A DNA stretch of 64,000 bases from Aporrectodea caliginosa (Eukaryota > Annelida > Clitellata > Crassiclitellata > Lumbricidae). Position numbers and translations under genes: made by a program. Below are positions 38,033-49,935 of the stretch, in pieces. Under the pieces are notes generated by a model. The model saw only the letters and a program-made list of their open reading frames with translations. It made no database searches and was not told the DNA's origin. The stretch spans positions 124,001-188,000 of the forward strand of contig JACEVL010000415.1 of the NCBI GenBank assembly GCA_020284085.1, in the 5' to 3' direction. Numbering within the stretch: position 1 is the first letter of the stretch; the number at the start of each line of letters is the position of its first letter.

Positions 38033-38832
38033 CTATACACAACCACTAAAATCTAATTCATCACTGCAGAAAGTTAGGTCTAGAGTTCATAATTTTGTGT
38101 TGCAAGAACAACTAAAAATGCAATTTCAATTTATAATGTTAAATCATCTGTTTACCAATTTCTGCTTTTGACGCAAGTAAGAGGGAAAACTAAGCCCAAC
38201 ATGGTGTAATTTTAAGATGTATTATAAATTAAGGTTGCCAATCCTTCTGTTTACCCAGGCAGCCTACCAGAAACAGCTTTCGCTTTCTATTTCCCAATTG
38301 ATATTACTCCAGATATAAATATATCCTATTTCCTGCATTTCCTGTGTTTTTACAAATTTTGAAACTGAAGAGATAAAGCTATTATAACTTTTCGTGAAGT
38401 TTTACTTTGTTACATTTCCTATGTTATAGAAAAACTGAAAGGACTGATCAAAACAATAAGAACATGCAGCATTGCCTACATTTAATTTTAATTTAGATAC
38501 AGAAAACCTTTATAAAGATAACATCTGATAAGCAAAATAAAAACTCTGACAGCTTTGACAAATTTGACGAGACTTGACTGGAGCTTTCATCAGGTAAAAT
38601 TGAGATAATACTGTGGAAAAGAAGCAATGTTGACAGTAATTATTGTGCTGTTAGTTCCTGTTTTTAATTCACCGTGTCACATAACTTTGAGGGGCATGCA
38701 TATAGACCAGCCATGGAGAAAAGAGTAGAATAACCTATGAACTGAGTCAGTAAAACCTGAAATGGGAGTCACTAATACTCTCCAGGGTCAAGTTTGGTGT
38801 TTTAGGAAATGTCAGAGTGAAAGTCCACATTT

Positions 38833-39053
38833 GGGCAAACTTATAATATCGTGCGCTGAAGGATTACATTTACACAGTATTTCTGGGCATGCTGCGAGGA
38901 CGCCGAACGGTACAAGGTTTTCTAACGACGACACTAACCCTAACCCTGACCTTAAACGACCCTCAAGACGTCTAACCTCACTCTAAACGACACTCACGAC
39001 GCCAGTAAACTTATGCAATATATCCGTCAGCCCCCGATACTATAAGCTTGCCC
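38833..39053. mobile_element. MITE with telomere-like TAACCC motifs, 221 bp
   Basis: The ends GGGCAAACTTATAATATCG and (reverse complement) GGGCAAGCTTATAGTATCG are inverted. A direct repeat with core ACATTT flanks both. Inside are GGGCATGCTGCGAGGACGC, then ACTAACCCTAACCCTGACC and CGACACTCACGACGCC. It lies just upstream of APMAP. Confidence 0.75.
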
Positions 39054-39479
39054 ACATTTGTATCTTGTCAATCTAAAATCAAAGTTAGGTTTTGGCTAGG
39101 AAAATGATTAGGGCAGTTTCTCCTCAAATTGGATTCACCAAAGATGGGACTTCTATGCATAATTTGCAATTTTTTTCTGCAGAAAAAATATGGAATAGTC
39201 AAATGATACTGAAGAAAAATACGAAATGAAAATCCTACTACAAAGAGTTGCTAATTATTTGGGTTCTAGCAAAAAGTAGCAATCTATTTACATAATATAA
39301 TATTTGTAATCTTCGTGCCACAGGTATTCTAATTAATGCACAATGCAAACCCGGTCACTAAATGTGCTATTCTATAGCTACTGCAAGTCCTCAACCCTGC
39401 TCATATAAAAATTAATTCGTCGGCTGAGATCCTTCATCGCATTTGAATGGGAGCAATGCCATTTTAGGTCTTCAAGGAT

Positions 39480-39905
39480 GCAATATGCAAGCACGACAAA
39501 CTTATAGTATCGGTGGCTGTAGTATCTTTGGGGGCTAGCATTTAGTATCAGGGTGCGTGTATTTTCTCCTGTCATTTTAGGCGTCGTCAGAGTCGGTTAG
39601 GGTAAGGTTACGCGTCGTGAGGGTCGGTTAGGGTCAGGGTTAGGGTTAGTGTCGTCTTTAGAAAACATCGTACATGAACCTTCCACGCAGCATGCCACAA
39701 GATACGTCCAAACGCCCGTAAACTTACGCACCCCGATACTAAATGCTTGCCTCTTTGGGCATGCTGCGCGGACGCAGAACGGTACCAGGGTTTCTAATGA
39801 CAACACTAACCCTAACTCTGACCCTAACCGACACTCACGCCGCCAGTAAACTTACGCACTATATCCTTCAGCCCCCAATTCCATAAGCTTGCCGCAAGCA
39901 CAACC
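39480..39905. mobile_element. two rearranged copies of the telomere-like MITE, head to head
   Basis: The first part (39495-39740) is in reverse orientation (TTAGGGTCAGGGTTAGGGTTAGTGTCG). The second (39757-39893) is in forward orientation and ends in ATAAGCTTGCC. Both keep GGCATGCTGCG-type and CGTACTAAAT/GATACTA motifs. Confidence 0.65.
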
Positions 39906-40488
39906 GTGGGATGGCATGTCGCGCACAGGATATGTCTCTAACACTGTCGTATTGGAATTTACACACTCATAATGAAAACATAAACTTTATGATGATGCTC
40001 CTTCAAATACTGAAGTATATAAATATTGCATCTGCTGAGAGGATAAATGCTAGCAGATTGCAGCTTCTCTTGAAAGATTGCAAGACCCACAATCATAATT
40101 TACATTCAAAATATCCCGTACATCAAAATTATGATCAAACTTCATGTTACAATAAACTTTATTTTATTTTATTTAGAACTATAGCGACAAAAGCTTTGCT
40201 TACATTTCGGTCGCACTATTCAAGTTAATATCGCTCACGTCGACAACGTAGATATAAAATTAAAAGGTAAGTAAGCTAAATGGACGCGATTGACAGATTT
40301 GGCAAGTGGTCAAAATCTCTTTGCTGCCAGGACCACTGCCGATTGAGCGCATGACTAGAGTAGCGGTAACATCACTGGCGTGAAGAGCAGTATTAGATCG
40401 TTTCCCGAACCCTCCCAAAGGTCCACTCAGCCTATCATTAGCGAGATGGCGCATTGGTAAAATTAGATGTAGGACGTAATGGGAGCCT

Positions 40489-40640
40489 TGCATGGCTGCC
40501 GTATACAGTTAAATTCGACTCCTGTAGTAACTTGTTATCATCCGTTCACATTGAACTGTATACATAGCCAACCACACTGCGGTTGGCGATTTGAATTAAG
40601 CCTAATAAAGAATATGATGATGATGTTATTATTATTATTT
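40489..40640 (+). mobile_element. 3' half of a family D SINE
   Basis: It shares CATGGCTGCCGTATACAGTTAAATTCGACTCCTG-type sequence, CTTGTTATCATC and the tail AATAAAGAATATGATGATGATG with the copy at 28.3 kb. The tRNA head is absent. Confidence 0.6.
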
Positions 40641-40740
40641 ACTAACTTTTTCGCTACTATTTGATAACTTTGTATAACTTTGTATGTACAGCGCCGTGCG
40701 TTTGCCAGCGTTTAATAAAGAACACACTTACTTTACTTTA
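40641..40740 (+). repeat. repeat 3' tail shared with 51690-51780
   Basis: Both places read TGTACAG.GC.GTGCGTTTGC.AG.G followed by AATAAAGAA and a short (ACTTACTTT)-like tail. This is probably the 3' end of a LINE or SINE. Confidence 0.5.
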
Positions 40741-40830
40741 CTTTTATGATGATTGTTATTATTATTTTTTGTCACTGAAACACTCAATTTAATGGCATAG
40801 AAAAATAACAGCACATTTATGCTGAAAGAA

Positions 40831-40854
40831 TTATTATTATTATTATTATAATTA

Positions 40855-40929
<75 letters not shown>
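40831..40929. repeat. (TTA)n microsatellite
   Basis: About 33 units with two small interruptions near the left end. Confidence 0.97.
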
Positions 40930-40930
<1 letters not shown>

Positions 40931-41307
40931 TACTATCAAAGATGTTAGAGCCGTAGGCTAAGATATGACACTTCCTATCTCCTCTGTGCATTCGACTTGG
41001 CTGGTGGTCAAAGTACACAAACCGTGGCGCCACGTAGTGACGGGCTTGGTGGCTTCTTAGCAACCATAGACGCGGCACATCACTACGACAAATACTGGAT
41101 AATTGTAGCCGCCGTAAACTAACACATTTAAACAGTATATTAAATACTATAGTAATAATGAATACAAATTATATAGTAATGTGTTTTATTATAAGTTTTA
41201 TGCTTATAACGCGTGCTGCTTTTACGGGCACTTCGACAATGCAAACGCTACGTCGTGTCTTTAGTGGTTGCACCATCCATCTCGAAAGGCGATCTGCGCA
41301 TCCTTGC

Positions 41308-41530
41308 AATCCATTCATTCCTTGAATTTGTATAGCGCCTCTTCAAGGGAACTACTCAAAGGCGCTCCCAACCCCAGCACGGCCGCATAGGACCAATTAA
41401 AGTTGAGAGAGGAATGCCTGAGAATGGATTATAGGAAGGAAGCAGAGTGCCAGAGGGACCCCATTCCAGGTCAAGGGACCCCATTCCAGGTCAAGGGACC
41501 AGCCACAGAGAAGAGAAGGCACGGACTAAA
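41308..41530 (-). mobile_element. SINE-like repeat, family C, with a 23-bp internal duplication
   Basis: It starts with (CATTC)n and TTGTATAGCGCCTCTTCAAG (tail in reverse). The core GACCCCATTCCAGGTCAAGG is present twice in tandem (41457-41502) and is followed by GGACCAGCCAC. Confidence 0.5.
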
Positions 41531-41882
41531 CTAAAATACATTAATATATAATTTGTTAAATCACGGACTTTGCAGGACCCTTCACAAGCACTTGAAAATT
41601 GTTCTTTTGCTGAGGCTGGACTTGATGCGCCTCTGTTTAGATAGCTTTGAGGGGTGCAGTATGAATGCTTAAAATGAACCCGTAGTGTAGCCAATTGGCT
41701 AGAATTACTATAGGAAAATAAAAATAATATATTTTCATTGCAAATAAAGATCATTCCGTTCATATACACTGGCTAAGAACACAGCGCAACGCGCTCTCGT
41801 GCAGACTTGTCTTGTTAAAGCGCGTTAGAAATTTCTATTGTATTGTACTACATAATTCAAATATACATATTCATATATTAAC

Positions 41883-42109
41883 ATTCATTCATTCATTCGA
41901 GCACTTATTATAGCGCCCCTTCAAGATTTCTACTCAGAGGCGCTCCCAACTACAGCGTGGACACTGAATTGGAGTTTCACGCCGAAGCGCATGAGCAATT
42001 GCGAGTGAAGGACTTGCCCAGGGTCCCTACGCGGCGGCTTGAGGTGGATTCGAACCCGCAACCCTTCGGCTGCAAGGCACCGAACATACCCCTACACCAC
42101 CGTGCCCCA
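41883..42109 (-). mobile_element. tRNA-derived SINE, family B, full copy
   Basis: Minus-strand copy with box A (GTGGTGTAGGGGTATG), box B (GGGTTCGAATCC), the same body as at 18.1 kb and a (GAATG)n-type tail. It lies 25 bases from the hAT MITE at 42135. Confidence 0.88.
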
Positions 42110-42134
42110 CAACATTGAACTACATGAATGCAGT

Positions 42135-42506
42135 CAGGGCCGTAAATCCTGGGGAGGGAAGGGAGGGAATTCCCTCCCCACTTTTTAGCTTGGGAGGGAA
42201 CGTGAAGGTATTCCCTCCCCGCAATTTTTTGTTCGGCAAGATTAGCTCTGCTCTAGTCTTGTTGCTCTCTCCATTCCGAAGATATATAGGTATGCAGCAG
42301 TGTGAACAAATAAAAAAAATGTAACACTTAGTGGGAATCAGTCGTTAGTCGTTAACCGCTGGTGGCAGTTTGGAATATTGTTTTGTTTAATTAAATAATT
42401 ACGACTCCTAAGCAATGCAGTTATATGGGGCTTCCTAATGGAAGTAAATGCGTTTTGGAAGGGGCAGTTTTCCCTCCCCACATTTCGGAACAGATTTACG
42501 GCCCTG
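42135..42506. mobile_element. hAT MITE, 372 bp
   Basis: The inverted ends CAGGGCCGTAAAT / ATTTACGGCCCTG are flanked by exact 8-bp duplications AATGCAGT (42127-42134, 42507-42514). TTCCCTCCCC-type motifs repeat inside both ends. The end motif GGCCGTA is shared with the MITE at 24607-24867. Confidence 0.9.
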
Positions 42507-42689
42507 AATGCAGTTGACGAGTATTACACAGTTTCACATAATATTTATTACCTTAAACATTAATAAAGAAACATTGTCCACAATTACGACTCAGAAGTCC
42601 ATTTCCATGACCAAAGGTTCATTCACAGTTTATATAATTCAAAAACATATTTACATATTAACATAATTATAATATTTGGAAACATTAGC

Positions 42690-43560
42690 AGAAGTTTCTG
42701 TTTCTCAACCGTTTCTTTTCCATGGTTGCAAAAAGTATATGTGATTTATGATCCCCCACATTTGCTTAAAATCATTTGAAACAACTTAAAAAAACATGAC
42801 TTTGTATCTGGTTCTGGAGAAAATAGGCAAAATGTGTTGGAAGCACGTTTCTGAATTTTATGCATTTGACAGAAACCTGCCTGTGGCAGCAGGTATTGAA
42901 ACGCTTTGTCATCTTGGAAAGTTGGACAGAGATGCAGAACATACTGCAAAATATATTGATCAGTTTGACAAGATTTTTAATGCTTGTAATATCCGAACAA
43001 TAGAGTTCGCAACCCATGCGGTTTCTAATGGTAGTGGTCATGATGCGTTCTTCCAAGACTACTGGCCTAGTTGTAAGTCTTAAAACCTGCCAGGTCAAAG
43101 AAGGAACTGCCCTGCATTTTAGGCTGGCATATTACAATAAAATCCATTAATGAACTGTGGAAAAATTTATGTGCAGAGAAGAAATATAAGTTCTTGTTAA
43201 CATCTCGATTAAACCAGGACTGCAGAGAATTTTTTTAACGATCCGTGGTTGTGGAGGACACAGCCCTGAACAATCCTGATGTCACACAATTTCGTTCTAG
43301 TTTTAGATATATCGCTGTCAATAAACTGTTTGTTGATAATTCTGGACGTAATTGTGAAAATTATTTAGATAATGTGCTTCTGGATATATCGTCATTGTGA
43401 AATCTGTTGAAATCCAGGTCACGTGAAGATAAAAGTTGTGTGTCCACTTCACTGCACAGTTGGAAGGTTTTGTTTAGCACTTCAACGCTTTTGCAGTCCA
43501 GATCTGAACGCCGTGTGTTAACTCTCCACTTCTTACACCTGTTCTCACATAATAAAACAA
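42690..43560 (+). pseudogene. decayed P-element / THAP9-like transposase
   Basis: Translation in several frames gives VYVIYDPPHLLKII.NNL (42734-42790), which matches the P-element transposase motif DPPHLLK..RNN. IETLCHLGKLDRDAEHTAKYIDQFDKIFNACN (42893-42985) follows, the usual TA.F...D.LFD.LN region. Then come RGCGGHSPEQ, VTQFRSSFRYIAVNKLFVDNSGRNCENYLDN (43285-43375) of the C-terminal part. P-type transposases cut and paste with GTP as cofactor. Here at least four frame breaks and stops show the gene is dead. The N-terminal THAP zinc finger and terminal repeats were not found. Confidence 0.75.
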
Positions 43561-43821
43561 TAACACCATATAACTAAGCAATTCGTATCATAGAATTTTT
43601 GCAGTGCATGTTATAAGCAAATTTATTTATGTATAGCCAGGTTAGCAGACAATGAAGCAGCTGCAGAAAAAGGCTGATAGTATGAGATAAGGTCAGCTCT
43701 ATCCCATTGAAAATTTCATGGGGTGGCATGGCCGGAATTGCCCTCTGAGATCTGACAGTAGTTAGTTTTTCCGTTACTATTGGGTTCTCTGGACCCAGGA
43801 AAGTCGCAGTCACATTGCCGT

Positions 43822-43966
43822 AATTACAATACAATACAACTAACTGCCTTTGATATCGCCCTTCTTCCAAAGGTGACTTGCTCACGGTCCGTATGTATAC
43901 ACAGTAACCGCCTGGATGAGGATCGAACCCGTACTCTCCGCGTTACAGGACAACCGCTGTAACGAG
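43822..43966 (-). mobile_element. tRNA-derived SINE, family A, partial
   Basis: Minus strand: box B GGTTCGATCC, the CGGTTACTGTGT and ACCGTGAGCAAGTCACC segments and an (ATTGT)n tail. About 70 bases of the body are deleted compared with the copy at 8.5 kb, and the box A end is weak. Confidence 0.7.
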
Positions 43967-44154
43967 CCCTGACTGAATTTAGCGTGGTGTGGCACATGCC
44001 CAATATGGTGCCTTTTGTGCAGCGGATTTACAGTAAATTTACGCCAACAATTCACCTTATACACGGCATATTTAGGCATGTTGCCATTGGCTGCAACAAA
44101 ACTGGCACGCTCCGCTCTGATTGGCCGATTTAAATGGGATATGACAGTTTCGTA

Positions 44155-44395
44155 ATTAGAAAACATGGACTACACTAACCCTAACCCTAACCGACCCTCA
44201 CGACGTGTAACAACGACGCATTAGCTGAACCTAACCGACATAGATTATAGAACTTTACGTCGTGAGGGTCGGTTAGGGTCAGGGTTAGGGTTAGTGTCGT
44301 CATTAGAAGATAGAACTTTACGTCGTGAGGGTCAGTTAGGGTCAGGTTCAAGGTTAGTGTCGTTATTAGAAGACAGATAAAGGCTACGACATAAT
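44155..44395. mobile_element. fragments of the telomere-like MITE, three alternating units
   Basis: One forward unit (ACTAACCCTAACCCTAACCG) is followed by two reverse units (GTCGTGAGGGTCGGTTAGGG). Each is followed by TTAGTGTCGT.ATTAGAAGA. No full ends are visible. Confidence 0.6.
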
Positions 44396-44689
44396 GCGTT
44401 TATGAAACAGTTACCTCTACAAATATATAGTCCGCCCGCGGTCACTTTAGGTCATAGCATGCGTTTTATTTAAGGTCAACCTGGGGTCAACCAATCTCGC
44501 AGCGCGCCCGTTTTGTTGCGGCCAATGGCAACAACCTCTGTCAAGTTGGTTTGATATTCACATTCGGATATTGGATATTCGGTATGGAAAGCCGCACGTC
44601 AAATACGTATATAAACATTTTCATATTTTCACATTTCTACACAATATCTTGCAACAAGACCACCACCAATCAACAGTTATTCATGTACG

Positions 44690-47662
44690 CTATCAGAAAA
44701 TAATCTCAAACTGATATAATTATGTGGGTAAGTGGGTGAAATGTGGGTCTAAACACGGGGAAAAGCTATTTTCACACATTTTCTCACTCTAAGTGTCATT
44801 CACCCTGTGTTTTTGAAGGTTTTATTCTTCCAATCATGAGTTATCCACCTAGGCAATCAGAAAATAATCTCAGACTGATATAATTATGTGGGTAAGTGGG
44901 TGAAATGTGGGTCTAAACACGGGGAAAGGCTATTTTCACACATTGTCTCACTCTAAGTGTCATTCACCCTGAGTTTTTGAAGGTTTTATTCTTCCAATCA
45001 TGAGTTATCCACCTAGGCAATCAGAAAATAATCTCAGACTGATATAATTATGTGGGTAAGTGGGTGAAATGTGGGTCTAAACACGGGGAAAGGCTATTTT
45101 CACACATTTTCTCACTCTAAGTGTCATTCACCCTGTGTTTTTGAAGGTTTTATTCTTCCAATCATGAGTTATCCACCTAGGCAATCAGAAAATAATCTCA
45201 GACTGATATAATTATGTGGGTAAGTGGGTGAAATGTGGGTCTAAACACGGGGAAAGGCTATTTTCACACATTTTCTCACTCTAAGTGTCACACAGCTTGT
45301 GTTTCTGGAAGTTTTATTCTTCTAATCATGAGTTATCCACCTAGGCAATCAGAAAATAATCTCAGACTGATATAATTATGTGGGTAAGTGGGTGAAATGT
45401 GGGTCTAAACACGGGGAAAGGCTATTTTCACACATTTTCTCACTCTAAGTGTCATTCACCCTGTGTTTTTGAAGGTTTTATTCTTCCAATCATGAGTTAT
45501 CCACCTAGGCAATCAGAAAATAATCTCAGACTGATATAATTATGTGGGTAAGTGGGTGAAATGTGGGTCTAAACACGGGGAAAGGCTATTTTCACACATT
45601 TTCTCACTCTAAGTGTCATTCACCCTGTGTTTTTGAAGGTTTTATTCTTCCAATCATGAGTTATCCACCTAGGCAATCAGAAAATAATCTCAGACTGATA
45701 TAATTATGTGGGTAAGTGGGTGAAATGTGGGTCTAAACACGGGGAAAGGCTATTTTCACACATTTTCTCACTCTAAGTGTCATTCACCCTGTGTTTTTGA
45801 AGGTTTTATTCTTCCAATCATGAGTTATCCACCTAGGCAATCAGAAAATAATCTCAGACTGATATAATTATGTGGGTAAGTGGGTGAAATGTGGGTCTAA
45901 ACACGGGGAAAGGCTATTTTCACACATTTTCTCACTCTAAGTGTCATTCACCCTGTGTTTTTGAAGGTTTTATTCTTCCAATCATGAGTTATCCACCTAG
46001 GCAATCAGAAAATAATCTCAGACTGATATAATTATGTGGGTAAGTGGGTGAAATGTGGGTCTAAACACGGGGAAAGGCTATTTTCACACATTTTCTCACT
46101 CTAAGTGTCACACAGCTTGTGTTTCTGGAAGTTTTATTCTTCTAATCATGAGTTATCCACCTAGGCAATCAGAAAATAATCTCAGACTGATATAATTATG
46201 TGGGTAAGTGGGTGAAATGTGGGTCTAAACACGGGGAAAGGCTATTTTCACACATTTTCTCACTCTAAGTGTCATTCACCCTGTGTTTTTGAAGGTTTTA
46301 TTCTTCCAATCATGAGTTATCCACCTAGGCAATCAGAAAATAATCTCAGACTGATATAATTATGTGGGTAAGTGGGTGAAATGTGGGTCTAAACACGGGG
46401 AAAAGCTATTTTCACACATTTTCTCACTCTAAGTGTCATTCACCCTGTGTTTTTGAAGGTTTTATTCTTCCAATCATGAGTTATCCACCTAGGCAATCAG
46501 AAAATAATCTCAGACTGATATAATTATGTGGGTAAGTGGGTGAAATGTGGGTCTAAACACGGGGAAAGGCTATTTTCACACATTTTCTCACTCTAAGTGT
46601 CATTCACCCTGTGTTTTTGAAGGTTTTATTCTTCCAATCATGAGTTATCCACCTAGGCAATCAGAAAATAATCTCAGACTGATATAATTATGTGGGTAAG
46701 TGGGTGAAATGTGGGTCTAAACACGGGGAAAGGCTATTTTCACACATTTTCTCACTCTAAGTGTCACACAGCTTGTGTTTCTGGAAGTTTTATTCTTCCA
46801 ATCATGAGTTATCCACCTAGGCAATCAGAAAATAATCTCAGACTGATATAATTATGTGGGTAAGTGGGTGAAATGTGGGTCTAAACACGGGGAAAAGCCA
46901 TTTTCACACATTTTCTCACTCTAAGTGTCATTCACCCTGTGTTTTTGAAGGTTTTATTCTTCCAATCATGAGTTATCCACCTAGGCAATCAGAAAATAAT
47001 CTCAGACTGATATAATTATGTGGGTAAGTGGGTGAAATGTGGGTCTAAACACGGGGAAAGGCTATTTTCACACATTTTCTCACTCTAAGTGTCATTCACC
47101 CTGTGTTTTTGAAGGTTTTATTCTTCCAATCATGAGTTATCCACCTAGGCAATCAGAAAATAATCTCAGACTGATATAATTATGTGGGTAAGTGGGTGAA
47201 ATGTGGGTCTAAACACGGGGAAAGGCTATTTTCACACATTTTCTCACTCTAAGTGTCATTCACCCTGTGTTTTTGAAGGTTTTATTCTTCCAATCATGAG
47301 TTATCCACCTAGGCAATCAGAAAATAATCTCAGACTGATATAATTATGTGGGTAAGTGGGTGAAATGTGGGTCTAAACACGGGGAAAAGCCATTTTCACA
47401 CATTTTCTCACTCTAAGTGTCATTCACCCTGTGTTTTTGAAGGTTTTATTCTTCCAATCATGAGTTATCCACCTAGGCAATCAGAAAATAATCTCAGACT
47501 GATATAATTATGTGGGTAAGTGGGTGAAATGTGGGTCTAAACACGGGGAAAAGCTATTTTCACACATTTTCTCACTCTAAGTGTCACATAGCTTGTGTTT
47601 CTGGAAGTTTTATTCTTCTTATCATGAGTTATCCGCCCTGGCAATCAGAAAATTATTTTATA
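44690..47662. repeat. 164-bp satellite array, about 18 copies
   Basis: A unit containing TGTGGGTAAGTGGGTGAAAT, AAACACGGGGAAAGGC, TTTTCTCACTCTAAGTGTCA and GAGTTATCCACCTAGGC repeats every 164 bases exactly (for example 44723, 44887, 45051, 45215, 45379, 45543). Neighbouring copies differ at very few bases. A variant (GTGTCACACAGCTTGTGTTTCTGGAAG) occurs near 45291, 46111, 46767 and 47587, spaced 5, 4 and 5 units apart. Copies degenerate at the right edge. No ORF crosses units. GGGTGAAATG and CATTCACCC in each unit form a loose inverted pair. Confidence 0.95.
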
Positions 47663-47789
47663 CTGCTTTCGCAATGTGGGTACATGGGTCCCTTAATGGC
47701 TCTAACATGGGAATTTATTTTTACTTGAGGATTTTGTAATTTGTATTTTGAGTATTTTGGAGACTGTGCTGAAACGCTTGGTCGCTTTG

Positions 47790-49935
47790 GAGGGGATTAT
47801 TATCAAACGAAAGCCTGAAGAGGATTCAATGGAGAAAGTAAGCGATAAAAAGAAGATGTCGATATGGCGCTTGTAGTCAAATGGGAATTTGTCGTGAAGC
47901 AGATCTAGGAAGTCAGAGCCTATAATTATGAAAAGACCTTGGAGCTATTTTAAAGCAGATTACGTGTTAGTGAGGAAGAGGTTCTGGTAAAGGGATTTGG
48001 TAGGTGAAATGAAGGAAATGGGAGTGAATGATGCTTGGAGGAAGTCTAGGGAACTTATGAGGGAGATTATTGAGGAAAACATACTGAAGTACAAAAGAAC
48101 CAATAGGTGACATGTGATGCTCAAAGAAAAAGAAGAGCAAAGAACAAAGCATGGAAGAATTTTAGAAGTTGAGGAAGGGAACGAGGAATCTAGTGGATTT
48201 GGACTAGACTTGAGAATTTAAGAAACAAGTATGTGAACAAAAGAAATACCTATTCCTGCAATAATGCAAACAAGAAAGCAATTAAAAGCTTTGAGTGCAA
48301 GTTATCGAAGAATGTATAGGAGGATAGTAAGAGTTTCTACAACTATGTCAGAAGTATTAAAGCAGAGAAGCAAAGTCATGATAGGGCCATTGAAAAAGGA
48401 AGATGGAATGGGAGAAGTTATTGTGGATGATGTGGAAGCTGCTTAAGTTCTCAATAAATATTTCAGCTCAGTGTTTACTTTAGAAGAATTAGGAAAATAT
48501 CCCTGAGCCTAACGAAATAATTTTAGACCATGGTGAGAAGGGATTGACACAGATAATGTTTACTAAGGAAAATGTGGTGGAACAACTGAAAAGAGTCCAG
48601 GGACTCCAGGCATGAAGTGAGGGAAGAAATTAGAGAAGCCCAGATCTTCAATAAATCTATGCAGACTGGAGATGTGCCACGAGAATGTAATGTAATGTAA
48701 TGTAACAAGACATTTATATAGCACCACTTAAGAGTCTCACAGAAGCGCTCAACACGTGACCATCAAACAGCTGAAAGAGTGTATGAGTCGAGAGAAAACC
48801 ATGTAGGAGCGATACACTCATAGACTCATAGTGCCATTGTTTAAAAAGGGAATTAGAAGTGAACCAGGTAATTACAGATCAGTCAGTTTAACCAGTGTGG
48901 TGTGCAAGGTCATGGAGAAAATTATTATGGACAATGTAGAGAATTTCAAAAATTCTTAAACTTGTCTGGCAAAGCTGAAAGGCTTTTGCTGAGAGAAGCG
49001 CTTTATAAATGGCCAAATGCAATACGGTTCGAATGAGTATGATATAATAAACAGCAGTCAACATGGCTTTGCCAGAGGCCATTCATGTTTAACAAATCTT
49101 TTGGAGTTCTTTGAGGAGGTCTGTGATTGACGAGGGAAAACCTGTAGATGTAATTTTACTAATTTACCTAGATTTTACCTAGGCATTTGACAAAGTACCT
49201 CATATTAACCTGCAGAGAAAGTAACAAGCAGGATGGATTACAGGGCAGGTACTAAGATGGATTCAAAGCTCACAAAAGACAATGATATAGAAGACAAAAG
49301 GTGGGAATAGGTGATAAGTATTATAGCTGGATGACAGTGCTAAGTGGAGTGCCACAAGGATCAGTGCTTGGGCCACTGCTGTTTGTACTTTTTATCAATG
49401 ACAAAATGGGATTTTATGAATAATTTCTAAGTTTGCAGATGATATAAAACTAAGTAGAGCAGTGGGTGAAGAAGTAGAGTATCGGAGATGATGCTGTAAG
49501 ATCTTAGAAGAATGTTCAGATGTTCACAGGAGTGGCAAATGCTCCTTTATTTGGAAAAGTGCTCAGTGATGCATAGAGGAAGAGAAACAATGAGTTTTCG
49601 TGTATTGAAATGGGTGTAAGGTATTGAAAGTGAGTGAAGAAAAAGGGATTTGGGAGTGATTTTGCATAAGAGTGTGAAATCGTTTAAGGTAATGTGTTTA
49701 TGCATCAAAAGGGCTAACCCAGCTTTAGGTTTGACAGAAGAAGAATAATCACCAGAGACAAGGATACAATACTGAGGTTTTACAAATCACTGGCTAGGCC
49801 ACAGTTGGAATATTGCATCCAGGTATGGAATTCATACCTGAAAAAGGACATGGAAAAACTGGAGAAAGTGCAGAGCAGAGTTACAAGAATGATATGGGGG
49901 CTACCGCTACAAGTATCAGAGCTATGAAGTAAGCA
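47790..49935 (+). pseudogene. decayed CR1-like LINE reverse transcriptase, interrupted by short repeats
   Basis: Translation in shifting frames gives LINE motifs in the right order: KDSKSFYNYVRS, DDVEAA, VPLFKKG, GNYRSVSLTSVVCKVMEKII (48868-48925), QHGFARGHSCLTNLLEFF, GVPQGSVLGPLLFVLFIND (49350-49403), FADDIKLS and RPQLEYCIQVWN. Many frameshifts and stops show it is old. Short repeats with a (TAATG)n end (about 48687-48825) and a LINE/SINE tail (about 48955-49030) split the frame. Removing them restores the order of motifs. It abuts the right end of the 164-bp satellite. Confidence 0.85.
48687..48825 (-). repeat. short interspersed repeat, family E, with (TAATG)n end
   Basis: It starts with a (TAATG)n run and continues with the same CCATCAAACAGCTGAAAG core as at 37.6 kb. 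It interrupts the old LINE at 48 kb between its VPREC and VPLFKKG parts. Confidence 0.65.

Noticed and set aside
40728..41078. Poly-Asn frame on the minus strand
   Set aside because: It results from the (TTA)n array. The N-terminal 50 residues match nothing I know.
44155..44395. Chromosome end or telomere
   Set aside because: TTAGGG-type runs are two to three units long, in both orientations, and belong to dispersed MITE copies.
44690..47662. CRISPR-like array
   Set aside because: Units are 164 bases with no separate spacers, in an animal genome; it is a satellite.
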